A stretch of DNA of 64,000 bases from Vibrio splendidus (lineage in GTDB: Bacteria; Pseudomonadota; Gammaproteobacteria; Enterobacterales; Vibrionaceae), in contig NZ_AP025508.1 in NCBI RefSeq assembly GCF_024347615.1, positions 1,240,001 through 1,304,000 of the forward strand, read 5' to 3'. The position numbers and the translations under genes were made by a program. Shown piece by piece: positions 56,997 to 64,000 of the stretch. The number at the start of each line of letters is the position of its first letter. The first letter of the stretch is position 1. The notes below the pieces were generated by a model. The model saw nothing but the letters and a program-made list of their open reading frames with translations, was not told the DNA's origin and did no database searches.

Positions 56997-57731
56997 TTAA
57001 AAGCGGTTGCTAAACTCTCGATTCTGTAGTTCAAAACTTTGCGGAGTGAACACCAGCACTGAACCTTGCGTATACCAATCACCCAATACGATACGAGTTT
57101 TAGTGCAATCATTGACGTTAAAAGTGTGGATGTCAGGGCGATGAGTATGGCCGTGGATCATAAGATCGACGCTGTTTCGTTCCATCACATCTTCCACTTC
57201 TTGTTGTGTCACATCCATGATGTCGAGAGATTTGGTCTGCTTGTCATCTTTGATGTCAGATTGAACCTTCGAGACAATTTTCTTCTTGATGAAAAATGGA
57301 ATTCTGTTGAAGACCCATTGCAGCCATGGTTGATGCACTTTTTCGCGGAAGGCGAGGTATTTTACATCTTCGGTACACAGGGTATCACCATGCAACACCA
57401 CCGCTTTTTGCCCGTAGACATCGATTGTTGATACTTCATCTAGAAGTTGCACACCCGTTTGCTTGGCAAATTTTTTACCAACTAAAAAGTCACGGTTACC
57501 TTGTGTGAAGTAGCAAGGTACGCCCGTTTTCACTAAGTCGATAAACGCTTGGCGGATAGAAGTCGCGAACTCACTCTTATCGTCGTCACCAATCCAGAAT
57601 TCGAAAAGGTCGCCTAATACGTAAAGTGCATCCGCTTCTACGGCTTCTTTCTTCATAAAGGTTAAGAAGCAGTCAGTGATATCTTGTCGTGACGGAGTAA
57701 GGTGCAGGTCTGATATAAAATATGTTTTCAT
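56997..57731 (-). CDS. lpxH: UDP-2,3-diacylglucosamine diphosphatase LpxH
   Basis: A 244-residue calcineurin-type metallophosphoesterase hydrolysing UDP-2,3-diacylglucosamine to lipid X. All metal motifs are present: ISDLHLTPS (7-15), [29 protein letters not shown] and [10 protein letters not shown]. It adds to the lipid A genes msbA/lpxK elsewhere in the window. Between it and ppiB there is a terminator. Confidence 0.96.
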   Translation of the reverse strand: MKTYFISDLHLTPSRQDITDCFLTFMKKEAVEADALYVLGDLFEFWIGDDDKSEFATSIRQAFIDLVKTGVPCYFTQGNRDFLVGKKFAKQTGVQLLDEVSTIDVYGQKAVVLHGDTLCTEDVKYLAFREKVHQPWLQWVFNRIPFFIKKKIVSKVQSDIKDDKQTKSLDIMDVTQQEVEDVMERNSVDLMIHGHTHRPDIHTFNVNDCTKTRIVLGDWYTQGSVLVFTPQSFELQNREFSNRF

Positions 57732-57737
57732 AGGTCT

Positions 57738-57763
57738 AAAAAAAGGGAGCGATTCGCTCCCTA
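57738..57763 (-). terminator. Terminator after ppiB
   Basis: On the minus strand GGGAGCGA / TCGCTCCC stem followed by T7, seven bases before the lpxH start. Confidence 0.9.
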
Positions 57764-57815
57764 TATCCTGATTTTATCGGCTCATCAATTATTAATACTA
57801 ATCGAAAGCGATGAA

Positions 57816-58310
57816 TTAAGCTTCGATTGTAGTACCAGTGATGATCACTTCTTCTAGAGGTACATCTTGGTGCATACCCATAGAACCAGTGCTAACACCT
57901 TTGATCTTGTTTACGATGTCCATGCCTTCAACAACTTCTGCGAATACACAGTAGCCCCAGCCGTCTAGGCTTTCGCTACGGAAGTTTAGGAAAGAGTTGT
58001 CGTTAACGTTGATGAAGAACTGAGAGCTCGCTGAATGCGGTTCCATAGTACGAGCCATTGCTAGCGTACCAACTTTGTTCGCTAGGCCGTTGTTTGCTTC
58101 GTTCTTGATAGTTGCACGAGTTGTTTTTTCTTTAAGGCCAGAAGTCATACCGCCGCCTTGAACCATGAAACCATCGATAACACGGTGGAATAGCGTGTTG
58201 TCGTAAAAACCGTCACGGCAATACTGTAGGAAGTTTGCGCTTGTTTCTGGTGCTTTTTCTTCGTTAAGTTGAACTTTGATGTCACCAAAATTTGTGTGAA
58301 GGATGATCAT
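57816..58310 (-). CDS. ppiB: Peptidyl-prolyl cis-trans isomerase B (cytoplasmic cyclophilin)
   Basis: 164 residues, a complete cyclophilin without signal peptide: [17 protein letters not shown] (catalytic Arg), [22 protein letters not shown] and [16 protein letters not shown]. The lack of a leader and the short length assign it to PpiB, not the periplasmic PpiA. Divergent from cysS, as in E. coli and Vibrio. Confidence 0.96.
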   Translation of the reverse strand: MIILHTNFGDIKVQLNEEKAPETSANFLQYCRDGFYDNTLFHRVIDGFMVQGGGMTSGLKEKTTRATIKNEANNGLANKVGTLAMARTMEPHSASSQFFINVNDNSFLNFRSESLDGWGYCVFAEVVEGMDIVNKIKGVSTGSMGMHQDVPLEEVIITGTTIEA

Positions 58311-58501
58311 GATTGTTACCTTACTGTCTTTTTAATATGAAGTTCGAATTCTAGCGCATGTTGGCGGACTTTCAAATCACCAAATCATTAACTTAACTTG
58401 GTTGTTTGAGGTAATTACTGCTTTGGGGGATTACCTAATAACGCATGAATTGATATACTTGACCTCTTATTTTGATTAATACACAAATATAGATAGAGAT
58501 C

Positions 58502-59887
58502 ATGCTGAAAATTTATAACACACTCACAAGACAGAAAGAGGAATTCAAACCAATTACAGCTGGCAAAGTCGGCATGTATGTCTGTGGGGTAACCATATAC
58601 GATCTCTGTCACATTGGTCATGGCCGCACGTTTGTTTCTTTCGATGTAGTAACTCGTTACCTTCGTTACCTTGGTTACGATTTGAACTTCGTTCGTAACA
58701 TCACTGATATCGATGATAAAATCATCAAGCGCGCTAATGAAAACGGTGAGTCTTGTGATTCTCTGACTGAGCGCCTGATCGGGGAAATGCACGCGGACTT
58801 CGATGCATTGAACATGAAGCGCCCTGATGTTGAGCCTCGTGCGACTGAATTCATCACTGAAATCGTTGAGCTTGTTGAAAAGTTAATTGAGCGTGGTTTT
58901 GCTTATGTTGCAAGCAATGGCGACGTGATGTTCGAAGTTAAGAAATTTGACGAATACGGTAAGCTTTCAAAGCAAGACCTTGATCAGCTTCAAGCGGGTG
59001 CTCGTGTTGATGTTGATTCTGCAAAACGCAGCCCGTTAGATTTCGTTCTTTGGAAGATGTCTAAGCCAGGTGAACCTACGTGGGAATCACCATGGGGTCC
59101 AGGTCGTCCGGGTTGGCACATCGAGTGTTCAGCAATGAACTCTTCTATTCTCGGCAATCACTTCGATATCCACGGTGGCGGTTCAGATCTACAGTTCCCG
59201 CACCACGAGAACGAAATCGCACAATCTTGCTGCGCACACGGCACCCAGTATGTGAATACTTGGATGCACAGTGGCATGGTGATGGTAGACAGAGAAAAAA
59301 TGTCTAAGTCACTGGGTAACTTCTTCACTATACGTGACGTACTTCAGCATTACGATGCAGAAACAGTACGTTACTTCCTAATGTCTGGTCACTACCGTAG
59401 CCAACTGAACTACAGCGAAGATAACCTAACCCAAGCTCGTGCATCACTTGAGCGTCTCTACACATCACTTCGTGGCCTAGACGTTACAGCAGCTCCGGCT
59501 GGTGGTGAAGAGTACGTGACTCGTTTCTCTACGGCGATGAACGATGATTTCAACACTCCAGAAGCTTATTCAGTACTGTTTGAAATGGCTCGTGAAATCA
59601 ACCGCATCAAAACTGAAAGCGTCGAAAAAGCAAGTGCACTAGGTGCATTGATGCGTGAACTGGCAGACATCATCGGTATTCTTCATCAAGATCCAGAGGC
59701 TTTCTTGCAAGGTGATGCGGCAGGCAACGATGACGAAGTAGCTGAAATCGAAGCGTTGATCAAACTGCGCAACGACTCTCGTGCTTCGAAAGATTGGGCG
59801 AATGCCGACCTTGCACGTGACAAGCTAAACGAGTTGGGTATTGTTCTGGAAGATGGTCCAGAAGGTACGACTTGGCGTCGTAAGTAA
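58502..59887 (+). CDS. cysS: Cysteinyl-tRNA synthetase
   Basis: A 461-residue class I synthetase with the HIGH motif in [13 protein letters not shown] (about 37-49), zinc-binding Cys28 and the [14 protein letters not shown] site, and KMSKSLGN near residue 266. Length and domain order (catalytic, DALR-like, anticodon-binding) are normal. AGATAGAGATC precedes the ATG. Confidence 0.98.
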   Translation: MLKIYNTLTRQKEEFKPITAGKVGMYVCGVTIYDLCHIGHGRTFVSFDVVTRYLRYLGYDLNFVRNITDIDDKIIKRANENGESCDSLTERLIGEMHADFDALNMKRPDVEPRATEFITEIVELVEKLIERGFAYVASNGDVMFEVKKFDEYGKLSKQDLDQLQAGARVDVDSAKRSPLDFVLWKMSKPGEPTWESPWGPGRPGWHIECSAMNSSILGNHFDIHGGGSDLQFPHHENEIAQSCCAHGTQYVNTWMHSGMVMVDREKMSKSLGNFFTIRDVLQHYDAETVRYFLMSGHYRSQLNYSEDNLTQARASLERLYTSLRGLDVTAAPAGGEEYVTRFSTAMNDDFNTPEAYSVLFEMAREINRIKTESVEKASALGALMRELADIIGILHQDPEAFLQGDAAGNDDEVAEIEALIKLRNDSRASKDWANADLARDKLNELGIVLEDGPEGTTWRRK

Positions 59888-59895
59888 ATATTATA

Positions 59896-59923
59896 AAAAG
59901 GGCTGATTTTCAGCCCTTTTTTC
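59896..59923 (+). terminator. Intrinsic terminator after cysS
   Basis: AAAAGGGCTGA / TCAGCCCTTTT stem with a TTT loop and T-rich tail. Confidence 0.93.
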
Positions 59924-59983
59924 TAGCAAAAATTCTCTAATTTCACCTTTTATCTTCAACTTTTAATTAACAGGAATATTTCT

Positions 59984-60562
59984 GTGGCTCAGATGTATTT
60001 TTATTACTCGGCAATGAATGCGGGTAAATCAACAACGCTTCTTCAGTCTTCATTCAATTACCAAGAGCGCGGCATGACGCCAGTGATCTTTACGGCTGCA
60101 TTGGATGATCGTTATGGTATCGGTAAAGTTAGCTCTCGAATTGGTTTGCAATCTGAAGCTCAACTTTTTAAAAATGACACTAATATGTTTGACGCAATCC
60201 AAAAACTCAATGAAGAAGAAAAGCGTCATTGTGTTTTGATTGACGAGTGTCAGTTCTTGTCGAAAGAGCAGGTGTACCAGTTAACAGAAGTGGTCGATAA
60301 ACTGCATATCCCTGTACTTTGCTACGGTTTACGTACTGATTTCTTGGGTGAACTGTTTGAAGGTAGCCGTTACTTATTATCTTGGGCAGATAAACTGGTT
60401 GAGCTTAAAACCATTTGTCACTGCGGCCGTAAAGCTAATATGGTAATCCGTACCGACGAGCACGGTGTGGCGATTGCTGAAGGTGACCAAGTGGCTATTG
60501 GCGGTAATGATCAGTATGTTTCAGCTTGCCGTCTGCACTATAAAGAAGCATTAGGTAAATAA
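59984..60562 (+). CDS. tdk: Thymidine kinase
   Basis: 192 residues, class II (TK1-like) thymidine kinase. P-loop [15 protein letters not shown] (about 6-20), LIDECQFL Walker B, the lasso-loop YVSACRLHY and zinc Cys residues in TICHCGRKA are present. The start is GTG after AGGA. About a dozen residues shorter than the E. coli enzyme at the C-terminus, which is variable in the family. Confidence 0.95.
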   Translation: MAQMYFYYSAMNAGKSTTLLQSSFNYQERGMTPVIFTAALDDRYGIGKVSSRIGLQSEAQLFKNDTNMFDAIQKLNEEEKRHCVLIDECQFLSKEQVYQLTEVVDKLHIPVLCYGLRTDFLGELFEGSRYLLSWADKLVELKTICHCGRKANMVIRTDEHGVAIAEGDQVAIGGNDQYVSACRLHYKEALGK

Positions 60563-60592
60563 GCCGATCTCAGAGTTCAGCTTGCTAAAACG

Positions 60593-60621
60593 AAAAACGG
60601 TGACCAAGTGTCACCGTTTTT
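60593..60621 (+). terminator. Terminator after tdk
   Basis: AAAAACGGTGAC / GTCACCGTTTTT stem with a small loop; symmetrical enough to act on the leftward YdcF gene too. Confidence 0.88.
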
Positions 60622-60645
60622 GTTTATTGAGCCTGTGCTTTTGAT

Positions 60646-61335
60646 TTATTCGAAGCCGAGCTGCTTCAATGCTTGATAGGCATGATCAACGTCATCGGAG
60701 ATTGGCATCTCAATTTGAAAGCCTTGGGCTGGGTAGAATTTGATTCGTTCATAATCAGCAATCAATGCGCCCAACACCATGTCTAACGGCAACTCTTCGT
60801 TAAAGTAATCATCCCAATTTTTCCATTGCGAAGTCACGGTTATTTCTACACTCTCTTCAGGCCATTGTTTACTAAACGTGGCGTAGGTACGTTTCTCCAT
60901 AAAGGGCTTCTGTACTAAGGTCAGTCTTTTCGGTGACAGCCCACGCTCAAGAAGCAATTTGTGGGTGAATCTTACATTCTCCCCAGTATTGGTTGCGTGT
61001 TTCTCTATGATAATTGCAGAACCTGGCACACCACAATCTCGTGCGATAGAAGCGAAAGTTTCCGCTTCTGAGCGCTCAAAGCTTCCTTCTGTAAAGCGCC
61101 CCACACCGCCAGAAAATACGATATAAGGTGCCACACCTTGGTGATAGAGCTCGGCTGCGTATTCAGCGACACGAATATCATTACTGCACAACACAAAGAT
61201 GCAATCTGAAGGCGTAACCTTGTGACCCATAGACATGAAGTTCCAAAGGGTGTCGATCGAACGATGTAGCTTAATCCTTGAGTTATTTGCAGATTGCTTA
61301 GCTATGTCTTGGTTAGCTATGGATTGATTAGTCAT
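60646..61335 (-). CDS. YdcF family protein (DUF218)
   Basis: 229 residues. The DUF218 core (about 40-175) shows IFVLCSNDIRVAEYAAELYHQG, VFSGGVGRFTEG, FERSEAETFASIARDCGVPGSAIIIEKHATNTGENVRF (the conserved Glu...TNTxEN signature) and MEKRTYATFSKQWP. No membrane anchor is visible, as in E. coli YdcF and unlike SanA. It overlaps the upstream gene by eight bases. The N-terminal 20 residues are low-complexity (NQSIANQDIAKQSANN), so a later start may be used. Substrate unknown. Confidence 0.85.
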   Translation of the reverse strand: MTNQSIANQDIAKQSANNSRIKLHRSIDTLWNFMSMGHKVTPSDCIFVLCSNDIRVAEYAAELYHQGVAPYIVFSGGVGRFTEGSFERSEAETFASIARDCGVPGSAIIIEKHATNTGENVRFTHKLLLERGLSPKRLTLVQKPFMEKRTYATFSKQWPEESVEITVTSQWKNWDDYFNEELPLDMVLGALIADYERIKFYPAQGFQIEMPISDDVDHAYQALKQLGFE

Positions 61336-62182
61336 AAAGAGCGTCCAATGTGGAATCGAATTTAAACGAGTAACCTAAGTCGAGAATCTTTTTCGAAGAG
61401 ATCAGCTTGTCTGGTGTATCGACCACGAGGGGCAGTGGCTCACTGCTGTTGGCGCTTTTCAGTGCAGCGGCATAAAATTCCGCCTTACTCACCGTGTTTG
61501 GGGTCGTAACATTAACCACTTCGTTGTGCAGTTGGTTGATAGCGAAGTTGACCGCGCCAATCGCGTCGTCAAGATGAAGCATGTTGGCAGGAGCTTGAGT
61601 GCTGACCTGCTTCAATTTACTTGCAAACCTTGATGGGTGGCGGCTTGGGCCGATTAACCCACTGAAACGAAGAATGGTGTAATCGATGCCGGAATCCATC
61701 ACCAGTTGTTCAGCCTTCAGCATCACGCGTGCATTGTCCGAAAATGCGGATGCTTGCTCGTTTTCTGAGGTAGAAAGAGTGAGTGAGGCGTCTTGCTCGT
61801 ACAGAACTCCGGGCTTGGTTGGGTATACGGTCGTCGAACTGACCATAATGAGCTTTTTCACGTTAGCCTTCTGGCAAGCATTGGTCAGTTGTTGCCAATA
61901 GTCGGCGTACTCGACACCAGCACCTTTTCTAAAGCCGGGAGGGAAGCTACCAATGACGATCTCTGCATTATTTTCGAGTAACAGCGAATAGAGTTGGCCG
62001 ATAGTATGCTCAGGCTCCGATGAGTCAAAGCTGAAAACTTCACATGGGATACGTTTGTTACCAATGGCGTCTGCACCCGCTCGGGTCGTTTTTGTGACCA
62101 CCACTTGGTTACCATGTTTTTCTAGATGTTTAGATAAAGGTGCACCGACCCATCCTGCACCAACAATAAATATAGAAGCCAT
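61328..62182 (-). CDS. NAD(P)-binding epimerase-like protein (YeeZ-like)
   Basis: 284 residues with an N-terminal Rossmann fold: SIFIVGAGWVGAPLSKHLEKHG (GxGxxG type), an SDR-like MVSSTTVYP strand, and LRFSGLIGPSRHPSRF. The canonical YxxxK pair is not evident: the Tyr of VYP has no Lys four residues on. The family resembles E. coli YeeZ, whose reaction is unknown. It heads a two-gene unit with the YdcF-family gene (overlap eight bases). Confidence 0.82.
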   Translation of the reverse strand: MASIFIVGAGWVGAPLSKHLEKHGNQVVVTKTTRAGADAIGNKRIPCEVFSFDSSEPEHTIGQLYSLLLENNAEIVIGSFPPGFRKGAGVEYADYWQQLTNACQKANVKKLIMVSSTTVYPTKPGVLYEQDASLTLSTSENEQASAFSDNARVMLKAEQLVMDSGIDYTILRFSGLIGPSRHPSRFASKLKQVSTQAPANMLHLDDAIGAVNFAINQLHNEVVNVTTPNTVSKAEFYAAALKSANSSEPLPLVVDTPDKLISSKKILDLGYSFKFDSTLDALYD

Positions 62183-62244
62183 GTGTTCCTCACAACTGCA
62201 ACTTATGGATTTATAGTAAGCCTAACAAACCTTTACCCAAAAAT

Positions 62245-62280
62245 GAAAAAACTCCACGGCCGAGGCGAGTGGAGTTTTTA
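62245..62280 (-). terminator. Terminator after the TIGR02647-type gene
   Basis: AAAAACTCCAC / GTGGAGTTTTT stem with an 11-base GC-rich loop. On the minus strand it ends in T6. Confidence 0.88.
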
Positions 62281-62296
62281 CTAGAACAATGGAGCT

Positions 62297-62527
62297 TTAG
62301 TTTAGTACGCGAAGTAGTTTGTCTGCGCGCTCTGCCATCTGTATACCTTCATCTGTTAGGTAACCGCCGTCTGGCTGAGTACAAAGGTTCTTTTCGAATA
62401 GACGCTTAACAGCGTCTTGAGTTTCTTGAGCTGCCTCTTGATGAACTTTAATTCCAGTAGCGGCACTACTTACATCAAATTGAAGAAGGAGGTTTAAATC
62501 AGCAATGTTTTCAGCGTTGTACTTCAT
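62297..62527 (-). CDS. TIGR02647 family protein
   Basis: 76 residues, soluble: a helical N-terminus (IADLNLLLQFDVSSAATGIKVHQEA), then AVKRLFEKNLCTQPDGGYLTDEGIQMAERAD. The GIKVH...RLF.K.L.TQPDGGYLT.EG pattern matches this small family, whose C-terminal half looks like a winged-helix wing. Function unknown. Stand-alone gene. Confidence 0.8.
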   Translation of the reverse strand: MKYNAENIADLNLLLQFDVSSAATGIKVHQEAAQETQDAVKRLFEKNLCTQPDGGYLTDEGIQMAERADKLLRVLN

Positions 62528-62784
62528 AATTAACCTATATATTCATAACGTTCTCTACCTTCACCTTAGTGCGCATTCACGGCTCAGGCAATAGCAAATA
62601 AAGAGAATTGATAAGTGATACCAAATTGATTGATTAATCATCGAGTGATGGGTTTATTTTAGTTATATTGGGTGATTTGCACCCACTTAAATCATCAGTG
62701 ATGTTTATTGCTAAGTGGTTGTAATATATTGTGACTAGAAATAATTTGCATTGAGCGAATATTGTATAAAAAGGATATGCATAA

Positions 62785-64000
62785 GTGAGAGCGAACAAAG
62801 TAGCATTAATGATCAGTATGCTATTTGCTATCGCAGGGTGTCAGAGTACACCTTCAGAGCAGACAGACGCGAACCAAACCACAAACAACAATAACGAATC
62901 TATAATCGAGGTCCGTTCATTTCAGTCTGTCCAAAGCGTTTACTCCGAATGGGAGGCTAAGCTTGAAGACCACGCTCAGTTGTCTCTCTATGCTCCAGAG
63001 AATTACAATGAACTATTAGACGCTTGGGACGACGCTGAAAGCATTTATGCGGATTTACTGAAAGACGAAACTCGGCTCACCAAGAGTTATTCAATTTTTT
63101 CGAGCCTGACTTACGCTGAAGCTTTTGATGAAAAAATTGCGTTGATCAAATCAAATTATGACTCGATATTAGTGCTAAAGAAGAAGGCTGACCGAGTACT
63201 AGCGGATTCGATTGTGCAAATGGATTACCTCAAGTTCCTTGGCGCAGATACCATGTTTACCTCTAGCTACAAACGCTTGTATTCAGAATACAGCGAGTTG
63301 TTTGAGTATGTTCTGGTCGATGAGCTTGAAGACGCTCAAGAAGCACAGGTGGAGTTTCTTAATAATGCTCGCTTATTAGAAGTTAAAGTGGCACATAAGA
63401 AATACATCGAACCATTGAAGGACGAGTTAGAGTTCTTGGAAGATGAAGATTTTGATGACGTTGCTCCACTGACGTTTGCTAAAGCAGCATCTCAAATTGC
63501 TTTGGCAGAAAGCCAAGTGAAAGCCAGTCCCCGTGAAAAGTCGATCATTGAAGATGCGGTGCACGCTGCGGAGTTTGAGTTGAACCACGTGCGCAGTGTC
63601 GCTCATGAAGTAAAAGTGCTCGCGAGTGTAAAAGGCGACAAGTTCGAACAATCGGTTTTGAATGCAGAGAATCAGTTGCTGAGCATTTCACAAGTGGTTA
63701 ATGATGAAGATTACCGAGATGTTGGGTTGCGTCAGCAATCTCAGAAGATTATAGCGAGTGTGAAAGCGTTAAAAAGCTTAGATATGACAGCGTCATTAAA
63801 GTCAGAAATTGAAACTTTGACTGAACAACTCGCTAAGCTAGAGAGTGATAATCAGAAGCAGGCGCAACAATTGTCTGAGGCGACTAAGCATAGCAATCTT
63901 CTAGATGAGCAGATTACCAAGAGTGATGCGCATATTAAGAGTTTAGAAGAGCTAGTGGACAGCTTGAGAAACCTAGGTGGTAAAGTTGCCAATGAAAGTG
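62785..64000 (+). CDS. Coiled-coil lipoprotein of unknown function (3' end outside window)
   Basis: The frame is open from a GTG at 62785 (AAGGA nine bases upstream) to the window edge, 405 residues so far. A signal peptide with lipobox AIAGC puts the lipidated Cys at residue 19; the following QSTPSE lacks Asp at +2, which favours outer-membrane sorting. The rest is strongly charged and helical, with long coiled-coil stretches (about 320-400, LKSEIETLTEQLAKLESDNQKQ). The unseen C-terminus may carry a known domain, for example an OmpA-type peptidoglycan-binding domain, but that is a guess. Confidence 0.8.
   Translation, partial: MRANKVALMISMLFAIAGCQSTPSEQTDANQTTNNNNESIIEVRSFQSVQSVYSEWEAKLEDHAQLSLYAPENYNELLDAWDDAESIYADLLKDETRLTKSYSIFSSLTYAEAFDEKIALIKSNYDSILVLKKKADRVLADSIVQMDYLKFLGADTMFTSSYKRLYSEYSELFEYVLVDELEDAQEAQVEFLNNARLLEVKVAHKKYIEPLKDELEFLEDEDFDDVAPLTFAKAASQIALAESQVKASPREKSIIEDAVHAAEFELNHVRSVAHEVKVLASVKGDKFEQSVLNAENQLLSISQVVNDEDYRDVGLRQQSQKIIASVKALKSLDMTASLKSEIETLTEQLAKLESDNQKQAQQLSEATKHSNLLDEQITKSDAHIKSLEELVDSLRNLGGKVANES

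Overview
The window is 64 kb of core chromosome from a gammaproteobacterium of the genus Vibrio or a very close relative. The evidence is the gene order (mfd/PilZ/lolCDE; comEC-msbA-lpxK-kdsB; cmk-rpsA-ihfB-lapAB-pyrF; lrp-ftsK-lolA-rarA-serS; bioA/bioBFCD; mnmA-hflD-purB; a complete his operon) together with Vibrio-like protein sequences and moderate GC. The match to Vibrio cholerae gene order rests on memory of that genome and was not computed. No insertion sequence, prophage, integrase, CRISPR array, tRNA or rRNA gene was seen, and no region looks recently acquired.

Layout. 1-5.8 kb: the 5' two-thirds or so of the visible mfd reading frame (cut by the window edge) with a PilZ-like gene, then the lolCDE lipoprotein-release operon. 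6-12.6 kb: a DUF2062 membrane protein divergent from the DNA-uptake channel comEC, followed by msbA, lpxK, a 59-residue Trm112-like protein and kdsB (lipid A/KDO branch). 12.8-18.1 kb: cmk, rpsA with a structured leader, ihfB, lapA, lapB, pyrF. 18.2-22.7 kb: miaE, an unnamed membrane-anchored helical protein, cysB and an unnamed methyltransferase. 22.9-31.6 kb: ald divergent from lrp, then ftsK, lolA, rarA, serS. 31.8-37.3 kb: a DksA/TraR-type zinc-finger protein and the biotin genes bioA and bioBFCD around a BirA-type operator. 37.4-44.9 kb: a 55-residue protein, htpX, purB, hflD, mnmA, an 89-residue protein, the inosine/guanosine kinase gsk and hns. 45.2-54.9 kb: a lysine riboswitch in front of an NhaC-family transporter, then the histidine operon with leader peptide and attenuator (hisGDCBHAFI). 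55-64 kb: a YchJ protein, an EAL-HDOD protein, lpxH, ppiB, cysS, tdk, a YdcF-family protein, a YeeZ-like NAD-binding protein, a TIGR02647-type protein and the start of a coiled-coil lipoprotein that runs off the window.

Functional themes. Envelope biogenesis dominates: LolCDE and LolA move lipoproteins, MsbA/LpxK/KdsB/LpxH make and flip lipid A-KDO, LapA/LapB control LPS synthesis and HtpX is a membrane protease. Global regulators are dense (IHF-beta, CysB, Lrp, H-NS). Biosynthetic operons carry recognisable RNA or DNA control elements: lysine riboswitch, histidine attenuator, S1 leader hairpins and BirA operator.

The most useful non-coding observations are the lysine aptamer, the his leader, the rpsA leader with GGA-bearing loops, inverted repeats in three successive gaps inside the his operon, and several unexplained inverted or tandem repeats. 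I found no clearly undescribed multi-gene system. The least understood genes are the ones at 19.1 kb, 21.5 kb, 37.5 kb, 42.6 kb and the edge gene at 62.8 kb.
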